Shown: piece after piece, positions 26,704 to 35,911 of the stretch
How positions within the stretch are numbered: the first letter of the stretch is position 1
Layout: the number at the start of each line of letters is the position of its first letter
Assembly: GCF_035317345.1 (NCBI RefSeq)
Contig: NZ_JAYKTU010000002.1
Strand: one strand, 5' to 3'
Source of the DNA: Cellvibrio fontiphilus
GTDB lineage: Bacteria; Pseudomonadota; Gammaproteobacteria; Pseudomonadales; Cellvibrionaceae
DNA: 64,000 nucleotides
Translations under genes and position numbers: made by a program
The notes under the pieces: generated by a model
Seen by the model: the letters and a program-made list of their open reading frames with translations, nothing else
Told to the model about the DNA's origin: nothing
Databases searched by the model: none

Positions 26704-27696
26704 TTAACGCAAATGCGCTTTAATCCGCGTCAGGGTTTCCAGTGTTTGAATGCGCAAGTCGCGATCATAGACATCAATCGTAAACATAAATTCATCAACC
26801 GCGAGTTCATCGCGTAATTGTTGCAAACCATCCAGAATTTGTAATTCATCACCAACTTGTGCGAGCGCTAAAAATTCTTCCACATTGTGTTTTTCACCCG
26901 CAGACCAATTTAATTCCTCTGGCTGCACCGGCGGGCACAACCACAAAGGTTCGCCGCGAAACAACGCGGTAATACGCTGAAAGCTGGTAGTTGCATTAAA
27001 CATCGCTTGCGCTTCTGTCTCACTCCACACCACTGGCAAACCCAAAATAAAATAGGGTTTTTGCAAGTGCGCCGAGGGTCGAAATTCTGCGCGATACCGT
27101 TTGAGTGCAGCGCGCATATACGCCGGCGCAAAATGCCCCGCAAATGAATAGGGTAAACCTAATTGCGCCGCGAGTCCGGCACTGTAAAGGCTGGAACCCA
27201 AAATCCAAATCGGTACTTGTGTGCCCTCACCCGGCACTGCACGCAAACGCTGGTGTGGTTGGCTCGGTTGCAATAATTGTTGAATCACCTGCACTTCTTG
27301 CGCAAAATTTTCTGCTGCCGAATCATCGCGTTTTAATGCACGACTGGTAACCGGATCAGTCCCCGGTGCACGCCCCAAACCCAAATCGATACGGTCGCCA
27401 TACAGTGAGGCAAGCGTGCCAAATTGTTCCGCCACAATCAGCGGCGAATGGTTGGGCAACATAATTCCCCCGGAACCCACGCGCAGCCGCTGGGTATTCC
27501 CCGCAATATGCCCAATCAACACCGCCGTCGCCGAACTGGCAATGCCCTGCATATTGTGATGCTCCGCCAACCAAAACCGTTTAAACCCCAACGCATCCGC
27601 CGCCTGCGCATAAGCCACAGTGTGCTTAAACGTGTCACAAGGCGTTTCATTGATGCGCACCGAGGCGAGTTCAAGCAGAGAGAATTCAACAGACAT
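26704..27696 (-). CDS. LLM-class (luciferase-like) flavin-dependent oxidoreductase, MsnO8 type
   Basis: 330 residues. The ATG at 27696 has GAGG five bases upstream, better than the GTG two codons earlier. The N-terminus (SLLELASVRINETPCDTF) and RFWLAEHHNMQGIASSATAVLIG are characteristic of the alkanal-monooxygenase-like LLM family, followed by RVGSGGIMLPNHSPLIVAEQFG and RIDLGLGRAPGTDP. FMNH2 is supplied by a separate reductase in this family. The physiological substrate is unknown for most members. It stands alone. Confidence 0.92.
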   Translation of the reverse strand: MSVEFSLLELASVRINETPCDTFKHTVAYAQAADALGFKRFWLAEHHNMQGIASSATAVLIGHIAGNTQRLRVGSGGIMLPNHSPLIVAEQFGTLASLYGDRIDLGLGRAPGTDPVTSRALKRDDSAAENFAQEVQVIQQLLQPSQPHQRLRAVPGEGTQVPIWILGSSLYSAGLAAQLGLPYSFAGHFAPAYMRAALKRYRAEFRPSAHLQKPYFILGLPVVWSETEAQAMFNATTSFQRITALFRGEPLWLCPPVQPEELNWSAGEKHNVEEFLALAQVGDELQILDGLQQLRDELAVDEFMFTIDVYDRDLRIQTLETLTRIKAHLR

Positions 27697-27945
27697 AAAC
27701 ACCTCACCTAACGAATATGCCGCTATTTTACGGCTAAACCATTGGTGAATGGCTTTATCTACAACAGCTTATTAATTCTTTACCTGTGTAATAGGCGGTA
27801 ATTACCGTTGCACGCGAAATTTGTTATTTAAGTTATATGTGCTTCAGTCATAGAACTTTTCTCGCTTTAGTGAAAACCTATTTTCAATATGAAAGAGGTA
27901 TCCACTAAAGCAGGGGAAGTTCAATTATTTATGAGGGAAAATCTG

Positions 27946-28137
27946 ATGAGTTATCAATATAAGACAGTAAAAATTCAAACAACAGGCCTTCGTGGCGGAG
28001 AGATTGATACTGAGGAACTAGATGATTTATTAAACTCTTTTAGCTCTCAGGGATGGGAGTTTGCAAATGCGTTTGATACAACCACTGCAAATGGCGCATC
28101 AAAATATGTTGTCGTTATTTTAAGGCGCTCTATATAA
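27946..28137 (+). CDS. DUF4177-family small protein
   Basis: 63 residues from the ATG at 27946 (MSYQYKTVKI), which has AGGG eight bases upstream. The upstream in-frame extension from 27889 is unlike the family. The pattern YKTV-x-GWEFANAF...KYVVVILRR matches DUF4177, small proteins of unknown function. It is A/T-rich compared with flanking genes and converges on the hypothetical gene at 28193, separated by a perfect inverted repeat. Confidence 0.78.
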   Translation: MSYQYKTVKIQTTGLRGGEIDTEELDDLLNSFSSQGWEFANAFDTTTANGASKYVVVILRRSI

Positions 28138-28147
28138 GATCAATTAT

Positions 28148-28175
28148 CAATCTGCCAGGAAATTCTGGCAGATTG
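28148..28175. terminator. Perfect 11-bp inverted repeat between convergent genes
   Basis: CAATCTGCCAG (28148-28158) and CTGGCAGATTG (28165-28175) flank a 6-base loop. There is little T run, but the position between two converging genes supports a shared terminator. Confidence 0.65.
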
Positions 28176-28192
28176 ATTGCAGGCGTCAGAAT

Positions 28193-28996
28193 CTATTGCA
28201 CTCCAAAAAATTTCTTTGCGCCTTCAGGTTCAATATTATCAAACTCCCCTAATCCATTTTCTATGCGCACCTGGTTATACATATCATATATAGCTTGTGA
28301 CCTCTTACGAATAATTTGAATTTCTTCTTCGTTAAGCTTCAACTCAGTCCCGTAAAGACGCTTGTAACTGTTTAAAAAACTGTCATGTGAAACCCTGGAT
28401 AAAGCTATATCACCTCGTTTTGCAATAACATCAATGACTGCGAGTGTTTCTATTACAGCAGGCCTTCGCTCTTGTTCAGTGTTGTCATAAGGAGGTCTTG
28501 GAGCGGTATAAATTGTTAAATTATCAAGCGCAACAGTAGATCCATAAATAACTGATAAGCCCATATAAAAGGTAGCTTCTTTTTCGTTTCCCAATCCAAC
28601 AAACCGTGTTGACAAAACATTCATGGCGATTAAATCTCCATTTTTAGCTAATTCTTTTAATGAGTCTTCCGAATAACTATCGTATATATCTACGTCTGTT
28701 TCTGGAAAGTATCCTTTACTGGTTAGCCAATCCTCCAATTGGGCAAGTTCTGAAGGTGAAATTAATACATAACCATCCTTAAGCATTGTAGGCTGAAGCT
28801 GTGCCTGAGCTTCAATCGCAGTCTTAGCTGTGCTTTCTGAGCTAACAATCAAGGATTTATCTACCGAATCAATTTTCTTGGTGATTTCTATTTTGTTTTG
28901 TGCTGTGTAATCGCCTTGGAGATAAAAATACAAAAAAGCGCCGCAAGCACTCACAAATAAAAAAGAAAAAAGACTTTTTAAATATACATTTTTCAT
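28193..28996 (-). CDS. Membrane-anchored hypothetical protein, A/T-rich
   Basis: 267 residues. One N-terminal helix (SLFSFLFVSACGAFLYFYL) anchors or exports the protein. The remainder is largely helical (DSLKELAKNGDLIAMNVLSTRFVGLGNEKEATFYMG), with a pattern like Sel1/TPR repeats: 'L-A-x-x-G-D-x-x-A' units around 120-160 and 195-215. No enzymatic motif is visible. Base composition is clearly lower in GC than the surrounding genes, which suggests horizontal origin. It probably forms a single-gene unit ending at the inverted repeat 28148-28175. Confidence 0.68.
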   Translation of the reverse strand: MKNVYLKSLFSFLFVSACGAFLYFYLQGDYTAQNKIEITKKIDSVDKSLIVSSESTAKTAIEAQAQLQPTMLKDGYVLISPSELAQLEDWLTSKGYFPETDVDIYDSYSEDSLKELAKNGDLIAMNVLSTRFVGLGNEKEATFYMGLSVIYGSTVALDNLTIYTAPRPPYDNTEQERRPAVIETLAVIDVIAKRGDIALSRVSHDSFLNSYKRLYGTELKLNEEEIQIIRKRSQAIYDMYNQVRIENGLGEFDNIEPEGAKKFFGVQ

Positions 28997-29101
28997 AGCA
29001 GATCCACCGTCTTAAGCTTTATTGAGCGCATGCTTTCTGCATTTTAGCTAAATTTTTATCACACCACGCTAAGCCACTATCAATTTACTTTGAATGTTTT
29101 A

Positions 29102-29128
29102 TGGATACCCGCGTTCGCGGGTATGACG
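29102..29128. repeat. REP-type extragenic palindrome
   Basis: ATACCCGCG (29105-29113) TT CGCGGGTAT (29116-29124) lies within TGGATACCCGCG...GGGTATGACG, the common gammaproteobacterial element usually read as GTCAT(A/T)CCCGCG. One copy is seen in the window. It lies in the 29003-29165 gap, which has no gene. Confidence 0.75.
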
Positions 29129-29165
29129 ACAGACTAGCTTTCAGAGTTTTACTCCTCAGCCAAAA

Positions 29166-29867
29166 TCAATGCAAATGCCCATGATGATCCAGCAACTCAT
29201 GCTGGATTTTCATCACGAAGGGGTCGCGCTCCATATCGCCCAGGTCGGTGTACTCAATGGTGCGATACCCGGTGATATCCGAAAAGGTAAATGGTGCGTG
29301 TTGGTTGACGTGGAGTGTGCGGATTTCGGTGATGGTTTTTTGATTTGCCTGTGTGGCACTTATGCGCGCTGCGAGGGATAGCTGGGGTAGCCATAACACT
29401 TCGTAGTGAATGCCGGATTTTTCTCCACTGTAGATAATGGCTAAAAAACCGTGAAAATTTTCAGCGGTTTTGCTGTAGGTGAGTACCTGCAGTAGATTCG
29501 GGTTAATGGCGAAGTATTGCCACTGTTTGTGCATACCAAGCAAATTTATATCCACTGGCGAATATTCAATAACCTGATGATCCGCGTGAAATATTTTGTG
29601 GTAAAACCATAAATCCTTACTGGTTTTTGTCCACAATTCGCCAGTGTTATTGGCAAGGTAACGCCATTCAACGGCATCGGCCTTGCGCACCAGACGTGCA
29701 ATAGTTTTAGCGGGATCACCACCACTAACGGTAGTTACAAATTCTGCCGCAAGCGGCGGTAGCTTGTGGGTATTGCTTGCAGGCAGCGGTTCGCTTAATT
29801 CATCGCAGTGAAAAGTGCAGCCCAGGTTTACACAGGCGATAACCAGCGCGACCAAAAATGATTTCAT
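29166..29867 (-). CDS. Lipoprotein-like protein linked to alkaline phosphatase
   Basis: 233 residues. The N-terminus MKSFLVALVIACVNLGC ends in a lipobox-like Leu-Gly-Cys, so the mature protein is probably lipid-anchored through Cys17. The rest is beta-rich with several Trp and Tyr residues and ends in His-rich HHGHLH, perhaps metal-binding. I do not recognise the family. Its ATG overlaps the TAA of the phosphatase gene by one base (TAATG), indicating translational coupling, so it likely acts with the phosphatase in the periplasm or outer membrane. Confidence 0.72.
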   Translation of the reverse strand: MKSFLVALVIACVNLGCTFHCDELSEPLPASNTHKLPPLAAEFVTTVSGGDPAKTIARLVRKADAVEWRYLANNTGELWTKTSKDLWFYHKIFHADHQVIEYSPVDINLLGMHKQWQYFAINPNLLQVLTYSKTAENFHGFLAIIYSGEKSGIHYEVLWLPQLSLAARISATQANQKTITEIRTLHVNQHAPFTFSDITGYRTIEYTDLGDMERDPFVMKIQHELLDHHGHLH

Positions 29868-31450
29868 TATTGCGCCTGCTTATTCAGACCCAGTGCATCG
29901 GCCATGATGTGATAAATAATGTGCTGCTCTTGCACACCGCGAAATAAATGTGCGTTTGGCCCCAGCGCGTAAATGCCAACATCTTCACCGCCGTGGGTTT
30001 CCGAGGCGAGCGGTACGGCGGCCTCTTGCATGTAGGCGGGGTTGGTGGTGTCCACCTTGGTTAAATCGGGGCGCGCTGCCGTGCCGCTGTATGTTGCAGC
30101 TACTGCACTTTCTGTACTGCCATTGAATTCGCGGCGAATTTTTCCACCGGTAAAACCGGGGCCGTTAGCGTAGCCGAGTGTGGTGTAGGGCAAGCCGAGA
30201 GAATCGGTAGCCAGCTCACCATCCACGGTGGTTTTTCCCAGTATGGGGTTGCCGCGCTCGGGGTAACCGGCGATGGTAAAGGTATGGCTGTGATCGGCAG
30301 TGACAATGATTAATGTCTCGCGCGGATCGGTTGCGGCCTGCGCTGCTGTTACGGCATCCGATAATGCAATCGCATCGGTGAGCGCGCGGTAGGCATTACC
30401 CGCGTGGTGCGCGTGATCTATGCGACCGGCTTCCACCATTAAATAAAATCCATTTTTATTTTTTTGTAACAACTGAATCGCCTTACTGGTCATTTCTGCC
30501 AGCGATGGCTCGCCCGCTATATCGTCGGCGCGATCAGCTTCATAACGCATATGCGATGGCCCAAATAAAGCGAGTAGATGTTTGGTTTTTTTGATATCCA
30601 GCGCATCAAATTGTTTTTTATTCCACACATAAGCTGAGTGCGGATGTTTAGCCAACCATTCGTTGTGCAGGTTGCGACCATCGCGCCGGATGCCGGTGCG
30701 GCCGGTATATTCCGGGTCGGCCTCGGTGCTGGCATAAAATTGTTTGCGCCCACCGCCCATGACTACTTCAATGCCATCGCCGTAGGGAAATTCAATTAAT
30801 TGTTGCGCAATGTCTTTTACCGTTGCGCCGGCCGGCAAATTGGCATCAGCCTCCCATTCGCGATCCGGCACATGGGCGTAATTGGTGGCGGGCGTTGCAT
30901 GGGTGACGCGCGCGGTGGTGACTATGCCGGTGGCCAAGCCCTGCTCTTCCGCTTGCTGCAAAATACTTTTAACGCTGGCCGCTGCTACCAACTCGGCACG
31001 GCCCTCGTTGCGCGCCAGGGTTTGGTTAACGGAAATCGCGCCGTCATTGGCTTTTATACCGGTGACCAGCGCCGTGGCAGTGGGTGCGGAATCCGAGGTT
31101 TGCTGGTTGGCACTGGCGGTCACACTCAGGGCAAAGTAGGGAAATTTTTCAAACGCCAAGCGATTACTTTCGCCATCGCGCGCTTGCTGCTGGCCTTCCA
31201 GAATGCGCGCCGCCGTCACGGTGGAAATACCCATGCCATCGCCCACAAACAAAATAACGTTTTTGGCTTTGCTGGCCTGTGGTGGAAGTTGTTTGGCGGC
31301 GGCAAGTGCCGCTTGCCCGGATTCGTACCAGAACGCCGGGGTATTAAATTCTGGCGCAGGTTTGGCAAAGCCTGACTGCGCCGCCAATGGCAAACAGGCA
31401 ATAATGGCCAAACGCAGTAAACGCAGGGGAAAACAGTGATTAGAGCTCAT
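29867..31450 (-). CDS. phoA: PhoA-type periplasmic alkaline phosphatase
   Basis: 527 residues from the ATG at 31450, with GGA nine bases upstream. A signal peptide ends near SGFAKP. Motifs of the alkaline phosphatase superfamily are all present: metal ligand Asp71 in FVGDGMGIST, nucleophile Ser121 in TSDSAPTATALVTG, the AGRIDHAHH ligand block near 340, VTADHSHTF, and ETHGGEDVGIYA near the C-terminus. E. coli PhoA has the nucleophile as DSAAS, here DSAPT. It hydrolyses phosphomonoesters, normally under phosphate limitation; I did not identify a Pho box. It is followed by a coupled lipoprotein gene. Confidence 0.92.
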   Translation of the reverse strand: MSSNHCFPLRLLRLAIIACLPLAAQSGFAKPAPEFNTPAFWYESGQAALAAAKQLPPQASKAKNVILFVGDGMGISTVTAARILEGQQQARDGESNRLAFEKFPYFALSVTASANQQTSDSAPTATALVTGIKANDGAISVNQTLARNEGRAELVAAASVKSILQQAEEQGLATGIVTTARVTHATPATNYAHVPDREWEADANLPAGATVKDIAQQLIEFPYGDGIEVVMGGGRKQFYASTEADPEYTGRTGIRRDGRNLHNEWLAKHPHSAYVWNKKQFDALDIKKTKHLLALFGPSHMRYEADRADDIAGEPSLAEMTSKAIQLLQKNKNGFYLMVEAGRIDHAHHAGNAYRALTDAIALSDAVTAAQAATDPRETLIIVTADHSHTFTIAGYPERGNPILGKTTVDGELATDSLGLPYTTLGYANGPGFTGGKIRREFNGSTESAVAATYSGTAARPDLTKVDTTNPAYMQEAAVPLASETHGGEDVGIYALGPNAHLFRGVQEQHIIYHIMADALGLNKQAQ

Positions 31451-31625
31451 TCGATATTCCAAAGGGCTAAAACGCAGGAGCGCGGTGGATAAATCCCTCT
31501 ATCACCAAAAGAGGAAATAGATGACAAGCATGCTACCCACAGAATAGATGAGTCAATGCCCTTTGCCAGAGGATGGGCATACAATAGCGCCCCAGCACGC
31601 CAGAATCCTGAGGAAAACGCACCCC

Positions 31626-32993
31626 ATGCCAAATACCCCGAGCTCTTCGATTAACGCCTTGCGCCGCCTGCTAACCCTTGCCTGTTGTACCAGCCTGCTC
31701 TCTTGTGCCAATACGCCACAGCAGAATACGGCGCCAACTCCTGCCGCGCACCAGAGCGCAGCTGTTGCTTCATCAAACATTGCCTCGCCAAACCTTTCGC
31801 CATCAAATCCGGCGACAGCAACCAGCTCGCCCACCGCACTGCAAACAAGCCCAATGATTAACGAGGCCGACTTTGCGCAGTGCCTCGCCAGGTTCACGCA
31901 AATTGCCAACAGCCAGGGCATTTCTGCGCCGGTGATTAATAACAGTTTGGCCAAAGCCACATTGAATAAACGAGTGCTGGAGCTGGATAAACAGCAACCG
32001 GAATTTACTACCAGCTTTGCTGATTATTTTAATCGCCGTGTGACCGAACAGCGGGTGAAGCAAGGGCGTGAACTTTGGGCCAAACATCGCGCACTTTTTG
32101 ACAAGGTTGAACAAGAATACGGCGTGCCCGCGGCTTACTTGTTGTCCTTCTGGGGGTTGGAAACCAATTTCGGTAGCTATTTTGGCAATATCAAAGTGAT
32201 CGATTCACTCGCCACCCTCGCCTGCGATGCGCGACGCAGCGAATTTTTTACCCTCGAATTAATCAACGCCCTGCGCATATTGGACGAAGGTGCGATTGCG
32301 CCTGCGCAAATGGTCGGTTCCTGGGCCGGCGCTATGGGACACGTGCAATTTATGCCTTCGGCATTTCTCAAAAACGCCGTTGATTACGATGGCGATAACA
32401 AACGCGATTTATGGAAAAGCACACCCGATGCTATGGGTTCCGCCGCCAACTTTTTACGCAACCTGGGTTGGCAACCTAATTCACGTTGGGGCCGCGAAGT
32501 AAAATTGCCCGCGAATTTTCCCTTTTTGGAAGCCGGTTTAAAAAATACCAAATCGCTGGCCGAGTGGCGTCAACTGGGCATAACCCGCGCCGATAATTCA
32601 CCACTACCCGCGGACAATATTCAGGCATCACTGCTGGTGCCTGCCGGTCATCAGGGGCCAGCATTTTTGGTGTATGAAAACTTTCATGTAATCATGCGCT
32701 GGAACCGCTCGGAATTTTACGCCATCGCTGTTGGCCAACTGGCTGATCAAATTGCCGGGGGAGGGAAATTAATTCAATCACCACCGGAAAATGTGCCGCG
32801 TTTACATCGCAACCAGGTTATTGAATTACAAAGCCTGCTTAACACCAAAGGTTTTGACACCGGCGTGCCCGACGGTATTTTTGGCCCGGCTACACGCCGC
32901 GCCCTGAGTGAATTCCAGCAACAACAAGGGATGATTGCCGATGGTTTCCCCAGCCGCGAGCTGCTTGATTTACTGGGTATTAAAGCGCGCTAG
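31626..32993 (+). CDS. MltB-family lytic murein transglycosylase lipoprotein with peptidoglycan-binding domain
   Basis: 455 residues starting at the ATG at 31626 with AGGA about 11 bases upstream; an upstream frame would bury the signal. A lipobox LLSC places the modified Cys at 27. A Pro/Ser/Thr-rich linker leads to the SLT-B catalytic domain, with catalytic Glu179 in SFWGLETNFGSYFG, followed by AGAMGHVQFMPSAFL and DYDGDNKRDLW. The last 65 residues are a PG_binding_1 domain (LQSLLNTKGFDTGVPDGIFG). It cleaves the glycan strand of peptidoglycan to form anhydro-muropeptides at the outer membrane. It is divergent from the phosphatase gene. Confidence 0.92.
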   Translation: MPNTPSSSINALRRLLTLACCTSLLSCANTPQQNTAPTPAAHQSAAVASSNIASPNLSPSNPATATSSPTALQTSPMINEADFAQCLARFTQIANSQGISAPVINNSLAKATLNKRVLELDKQQPEFTTSFADYFNRRVTEQRVKQGRELWAKHRALFDKVEQEYGVPAAYLLSFWGLETNFGSYFGNIKVIDSLATLACDARRSEFFTLELINALRILDEGAIAPAQMVGSWAGAMGHVQFMPSAFLKNAVDYDGDNKRDLWKSTPDAMGSAANFLRNLGWQPNSRWGREVKLPANFPFLEAGLKNTKSLAEWRQLGITRADNSPLPADNIQASLLVPAGHQGPAFLVYENFHVIMRWNRSEFYAIAVGQLADQIAGGGKLIQSPPENVPRLHRNQVIELQSLLNTKGFDTGVPDGIFGPATRRALSEFQQQQGMIADGFPSRELLDLLGIKAR

Positions 32994-33018
32994 TTTTTTG
33001 GCTGTGTGAATTATTTAC

Positions 33019-33072
33019 ATTGTTTGGTTTGTATAAATTGTTTGGTTTGCATGAATTGTCTGGATTGTTTGC
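33019..33072 (+). repeat. Three tandem 18-bp repeats upstream of the fuconolactonase gene
   Basis: ATTGTTTGGTTTGTATAA (33019-33036), ATTGTTTGGTTTGCATGA (33037-33054) and ATTGTCTGGATTGTTTGC (33055-33072) repeat with exact 18-base period. They lie 72 to 125 bases upstream of the GTG start of the amidohydrolase, in its presumed promoter. Confidence 0.8.
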
Positions 33073-33143
33073 GATTAATACTCCCGGCGGGCAGCGCTTG
33101 CCGGAAGTACCCAGCCACGGAATAACAATGACAGGAGCCAGCC

Positions 33144-34001
33144 GTGACTCACACGCTGCGCATCGATAGCCATCAACATTTTTGGCAATTGGCCAGAGCT
33201 GACTACTATTGGCTCAACAAGGGCCCGGCAAAACTTACGCGCGATTTTTTACCGGCCGAGTTGCAACCACAACTGCAACAACATGGAATTAATTACACGG
33301 TGACTGTGCAAGCAACTGAAACGCTCGCGGAAACCGGGTTTATGCTGCAACTCGCGCAACAACACACATTTATTGCTGGCGTAGTTGGCTGGGTGGATAT
33401 GAATTTGCCCGATGCCACCGAGCAGCTCAGCGTTTTACACCAGCAGCCAAAATTCGTGGGTATTCGCCCGATGATTCAAGGGATAGCGGACCCCAACTGG
33501 ATGCTGAAACCTGAACTGGATTCTGTGTTCACCTGGCTTATCGATAATAATTTAACCTTTGATGCGCTAGTCAAACCGCTGCACCTGAATGCACTTTATC
33601 AATTATTGCAGCGCTACCCCGAACTCAAACTGGTTATTGATCACGGCGCAAAACCGGATATTGCTGCACATGTTTTTAATCCCTGGGCTGACCAACTGCA
33701 AAAAATCAGCGAGGAAACAGCCGCCTACTGCAAACTTTCCGGATTGGTGACTGAAGCAGGTGCTGATGCATCGTTTGAAAAACTGAAACCTTACATGACC
33801 CACTTGATGAATTGTTTTGGCGCACAGCGTTTGATATGGGGCAGTGATTGGCCGGTGTGCACCCTTGCCAACCCTTATGGGCAATGGGTTGAAACAACGG
33901 AAAAATTTTTAGCGGGTTATACGCCGCAAGAAGCGCAAGCGATTTGGGGTGAAAATGCTATTCGTTTTTATAATCTGGACTTGCCGCGCCTGGGTAATTG
34001 A
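33144..34001 (+). CDS. Amidohydrolase family, probable L-fucono-1,5-lactonase
   Basis: 285 residues (COG3618, amidohydrolase-2). The metal-binding start RIDSHQHFWQLARADYYW and the late GSDWPVCTLANPYGQW block match the L-fuconolactonases and L-rhamnono-lactonases. It begins at a GTG with AGGAG six bases upstream. It should hydrolyse L-fuconolactone, made by the aldo-keto reductase at 11662-12792, to fuconate for the UxaA-type dehydratase. It is the only step of the pathway missing from the fucose island and is instead found beside the xyloglucan locus, converging on the GH35 gene 33 bases away. It is preceded by three 18-bp repeats. Confidence 0.87.
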   Translation: MTHTLRIDSHQHFWQLARADYYWLNKGPAKLTRDFLPAELQPQLQQHGINYTVTVQATETLAETGFMLQLAQQHTFIAGVVGWVDMNLPDATEQLSVLHQQPKFVGIRPMIQGIADPNWMLKPELDSVFTWLIDNNLTFDALVKPLHLNALYQLLQRYPELKLVIDHGAKPDIAAHVFNPWADQLQKISEETAAYCKLSGLVTEAGADASFEKLKPYMTHLMNCFGAQRLIWGSDWPVCTLANPYGQWVETTEKFLAGYTPQEAQAIWGENAIRFYNLDLPRLGN

Positions 34002-34034
34002 CGCAGCAAGCCCTGCCTATTTCACCATAAAAAA

Positions 34035-35741
34035 TTAGTGCGTTGTGTAGGCCGCCATTTTTACTTTTAACACCACCGGGCGGTCGCTAAAATTCAACCC
34101 CCAATCGGTTTGGTCGCCATTCCAAACGCGCGACATTATCCATTTGCCGTTGTGGTAACGCCCCTCTTCTACGCGGTCGATCATATATTTTTTATTGATA
34201 AGTTCGGCGGAAGGTTTAAACTCCACACGCGCTTTATGCGCAGTAACCAAATATTCGTTATCGCTTAATTGCACTACCAAAGCGCCGCCCGCAGCGGGGG
34301 TATTGCCTTCGGGTGGTGCTATCCAAAACATGGGACGACCGTAGGTCACTTCTATATCCCACAAACCTGCATCCACCACTTGGGTGAGTGCGGCAGCTTT
34401 GTCTTTTGCCTGCTGTTCTTTTTCTGCTGGCGTTGCCTCAGCATTCCAGATTTTTGGGGTATCACCAGTGGTATCCAACGGCTCGGCAAAACCCCAGCTG
34501 TTGTTTTCAAATAAAAGTTTTGCCCAGTCGCGCATCATGGGTTCGATAGCGCGATAGTGTTGTGCAAACTGTTCGATGGTCTCGGCGTTATATTCTTTGG
34601 CTCCCAAGGGATAGTTGGTGTAACCAGTATCGTCCATACCAAAGGGCGAAAAACCTATACCGCCCAGACCGAGGGTGGAATAAAAATAGCGCGCATAGGG
34701 TTGGTCGTTACCAATTTCTGCTACAAACAGGGCGTTATCCGGGCGCGCATATAGTTCCAATACTTTGGATACGGTTTTGTGATCGCGGAAATAAATATCC
34801 GGGCCGATTAAATCAATCGCGGGGGCGGCAGCTTTCCAAATATGCAATACATTATCAGTGGCGCCGCCACTGGAATACTGGCCGGGCAACCCGGGATTAA
34901 ACGGGTTGCGCAGGGCTACGTTTACGTACATCGGCAAGTTTTTTATCGCCTTACCGGCCTGGGCAATTTCATTGCAGTATTTGGCGATGTAATAGGCGTG
35001 AAAAAATTCATCGGCATCTTTATCAAATACCTGCGACCAGTTACCGGGTTTTAGGCTTAGCGCTTCAATTAAATCTGCAGGAACCGGCGCATTAAATTGC
35101 TGCTGCGCCAGCGTCGAATAATCGCGCACGGCGCCATAGGTGCCGACTTCATTTTGCACCTGCACCATAATCACAGTGTGATTTTTATCCGTTTTTTTCA
35201 GGTGCTTCATCAATTCCACAAAGGCTTTTTTATCGGCTGCCAAGGTGTTTTTTCCAAGTGGCGAGAGTGAATTGAGTGTATCGCCATCGCGCTTTACGAC
35301 ACGCGGAAAACGTTTGTTATCCAACTTCACCCATGCCGGAGCATAGTGCGGCGCATTATTTTTCCAGGTGGCAAACCACAAAAGCACCACTTTTACCTTG
35401 CGCTCACGCGCCTGTTTAATTAATACATCTACATAAGAAAAATCGAATTGACCTTCCAGCGGCTCGACTTGCTCCCAAGCCACCGGAATGCTCAGGGTAT
35501 TCGCGTGCATTTTTTCTACCGAGGGCCACACGTCTTTTAATGCATCCGGATAATTGCTGGAGTTATTGGTTTGTGCTCCGAGTATTAGATAGGGGGCACC
35601 ATCTACCAGTAGTGCGTGGCGACCATTTTTACTCACCAGCTCGGGCAAAGCTGCAGCAGATAAAGGCAAAGCCGCCAAACATAAAACACTCGCGCTCAAC
35701 CAGCGCAATAAATGTGAACGAAACAAAGTGGCAATTAACAT
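34035..35741 (-). CDS. GH35 beta-galactosidase with DUF5597 C-terminal domain
   Basis: 568 residues with a signal peptide ending near PLSAAALP. The GH35 barrel spans about 35-400: acid/base Glu198 in VQVQNEVGTYG and nucleophile Glu342 in FVAEIGNDQPYA. In C. japonicus Bgl35A the pair is spaced identically. The C-terminal region, ending RVWNGDQTDWGLNFSDRP, matches DUF5597. The enzyme is expected to remove beta-1,2-galactosyl residues from xyloglucan oligosaccharides in the periplasm once fucose has been cut off. It is transcribed with or just after the TonB receptor gene, separated by 170 bases and a terminator, so it may have its own promoter. Confidence 0.92.
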   Translation of the reverse strand: MLIATLFRSHLLRWLSASVLCLAALPLSAAALPELVSKNGRHALLVDGAPYLILGAQTNNSSNYPDALKDVWPSVEKMHANTLSIPVAWEQVEPLEGQFDFSYVDVLIKQARERKVKVVLLWFATWKNNAPHYAPAWVKLDNKRFPRVVKRDGDTLNSLSPLGKNTLAADKKAFVELMKHLKKTDKNHTVIMVQVQNEVGTYGAVRDYSTLAQQQFNAPVPADLIEALSLKPGNWSQVFDKDADEFFHAYYIAKYCNEIAQAGKAIKNLPMYVNVALRNPFNPGLPGQYSSGGATDNVLHIWKAAAPAIDLIGPDIYFRDHKTVSKVLELYARPDNALFVAEIGNDQPYARYFYSTLGLGGIGFSPFGMDDTGYTNYPLGAKEYNAETIEQFAQHYRAIEPMMRDWAKLLFENNSWGFAEPLDTTGDTPKIWNAEATPAEKEQQAKDKAAALTQVVDAGLWDIEVTYGRPMFWIAPPEGNTPAAGGALVVQLSDNEYLVTAHKARVEFKPSAELINKKYMIDRVEEGRYHNGKWIMSRVWNGDQTDWGLNFSDRPVVLKVKMAAYTTH

Positions 35742-35867
35742 AAACCCTCTTGCGGCATTGCAGATGTATTAGATGTGTTAGTGCTATTAATAGCAGGATG
35801 GATTTTTAACGCGATAAAACAGTGTAAGACTTGCGAAAAAAAATAGGAAATGCGAAGGCTAAAAATA

Positions 35868-35901
35868 AAAAAACCTTGCCCCGATTGGAGCAAGGTTTTT
35901 T
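35868..35901 (-). terminator. Terminator after the TonB-dependent receptor gene
   Basis: AACCTTGC pairs with GCAAGGTT around CCCGATTGGA, with T runs at both ends. It is 11 bases downstream of the receptor stop. Confidence 0.85.
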
Positions 35902-35911
35902 AACGCGCTAA

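Noticed and set aside
33019..33072. Short CRISPR-like array
   Set aside because: The 18-bp units are directly adjacent with no spacers, have no palindromic repeat structure, and no cas genes are near.
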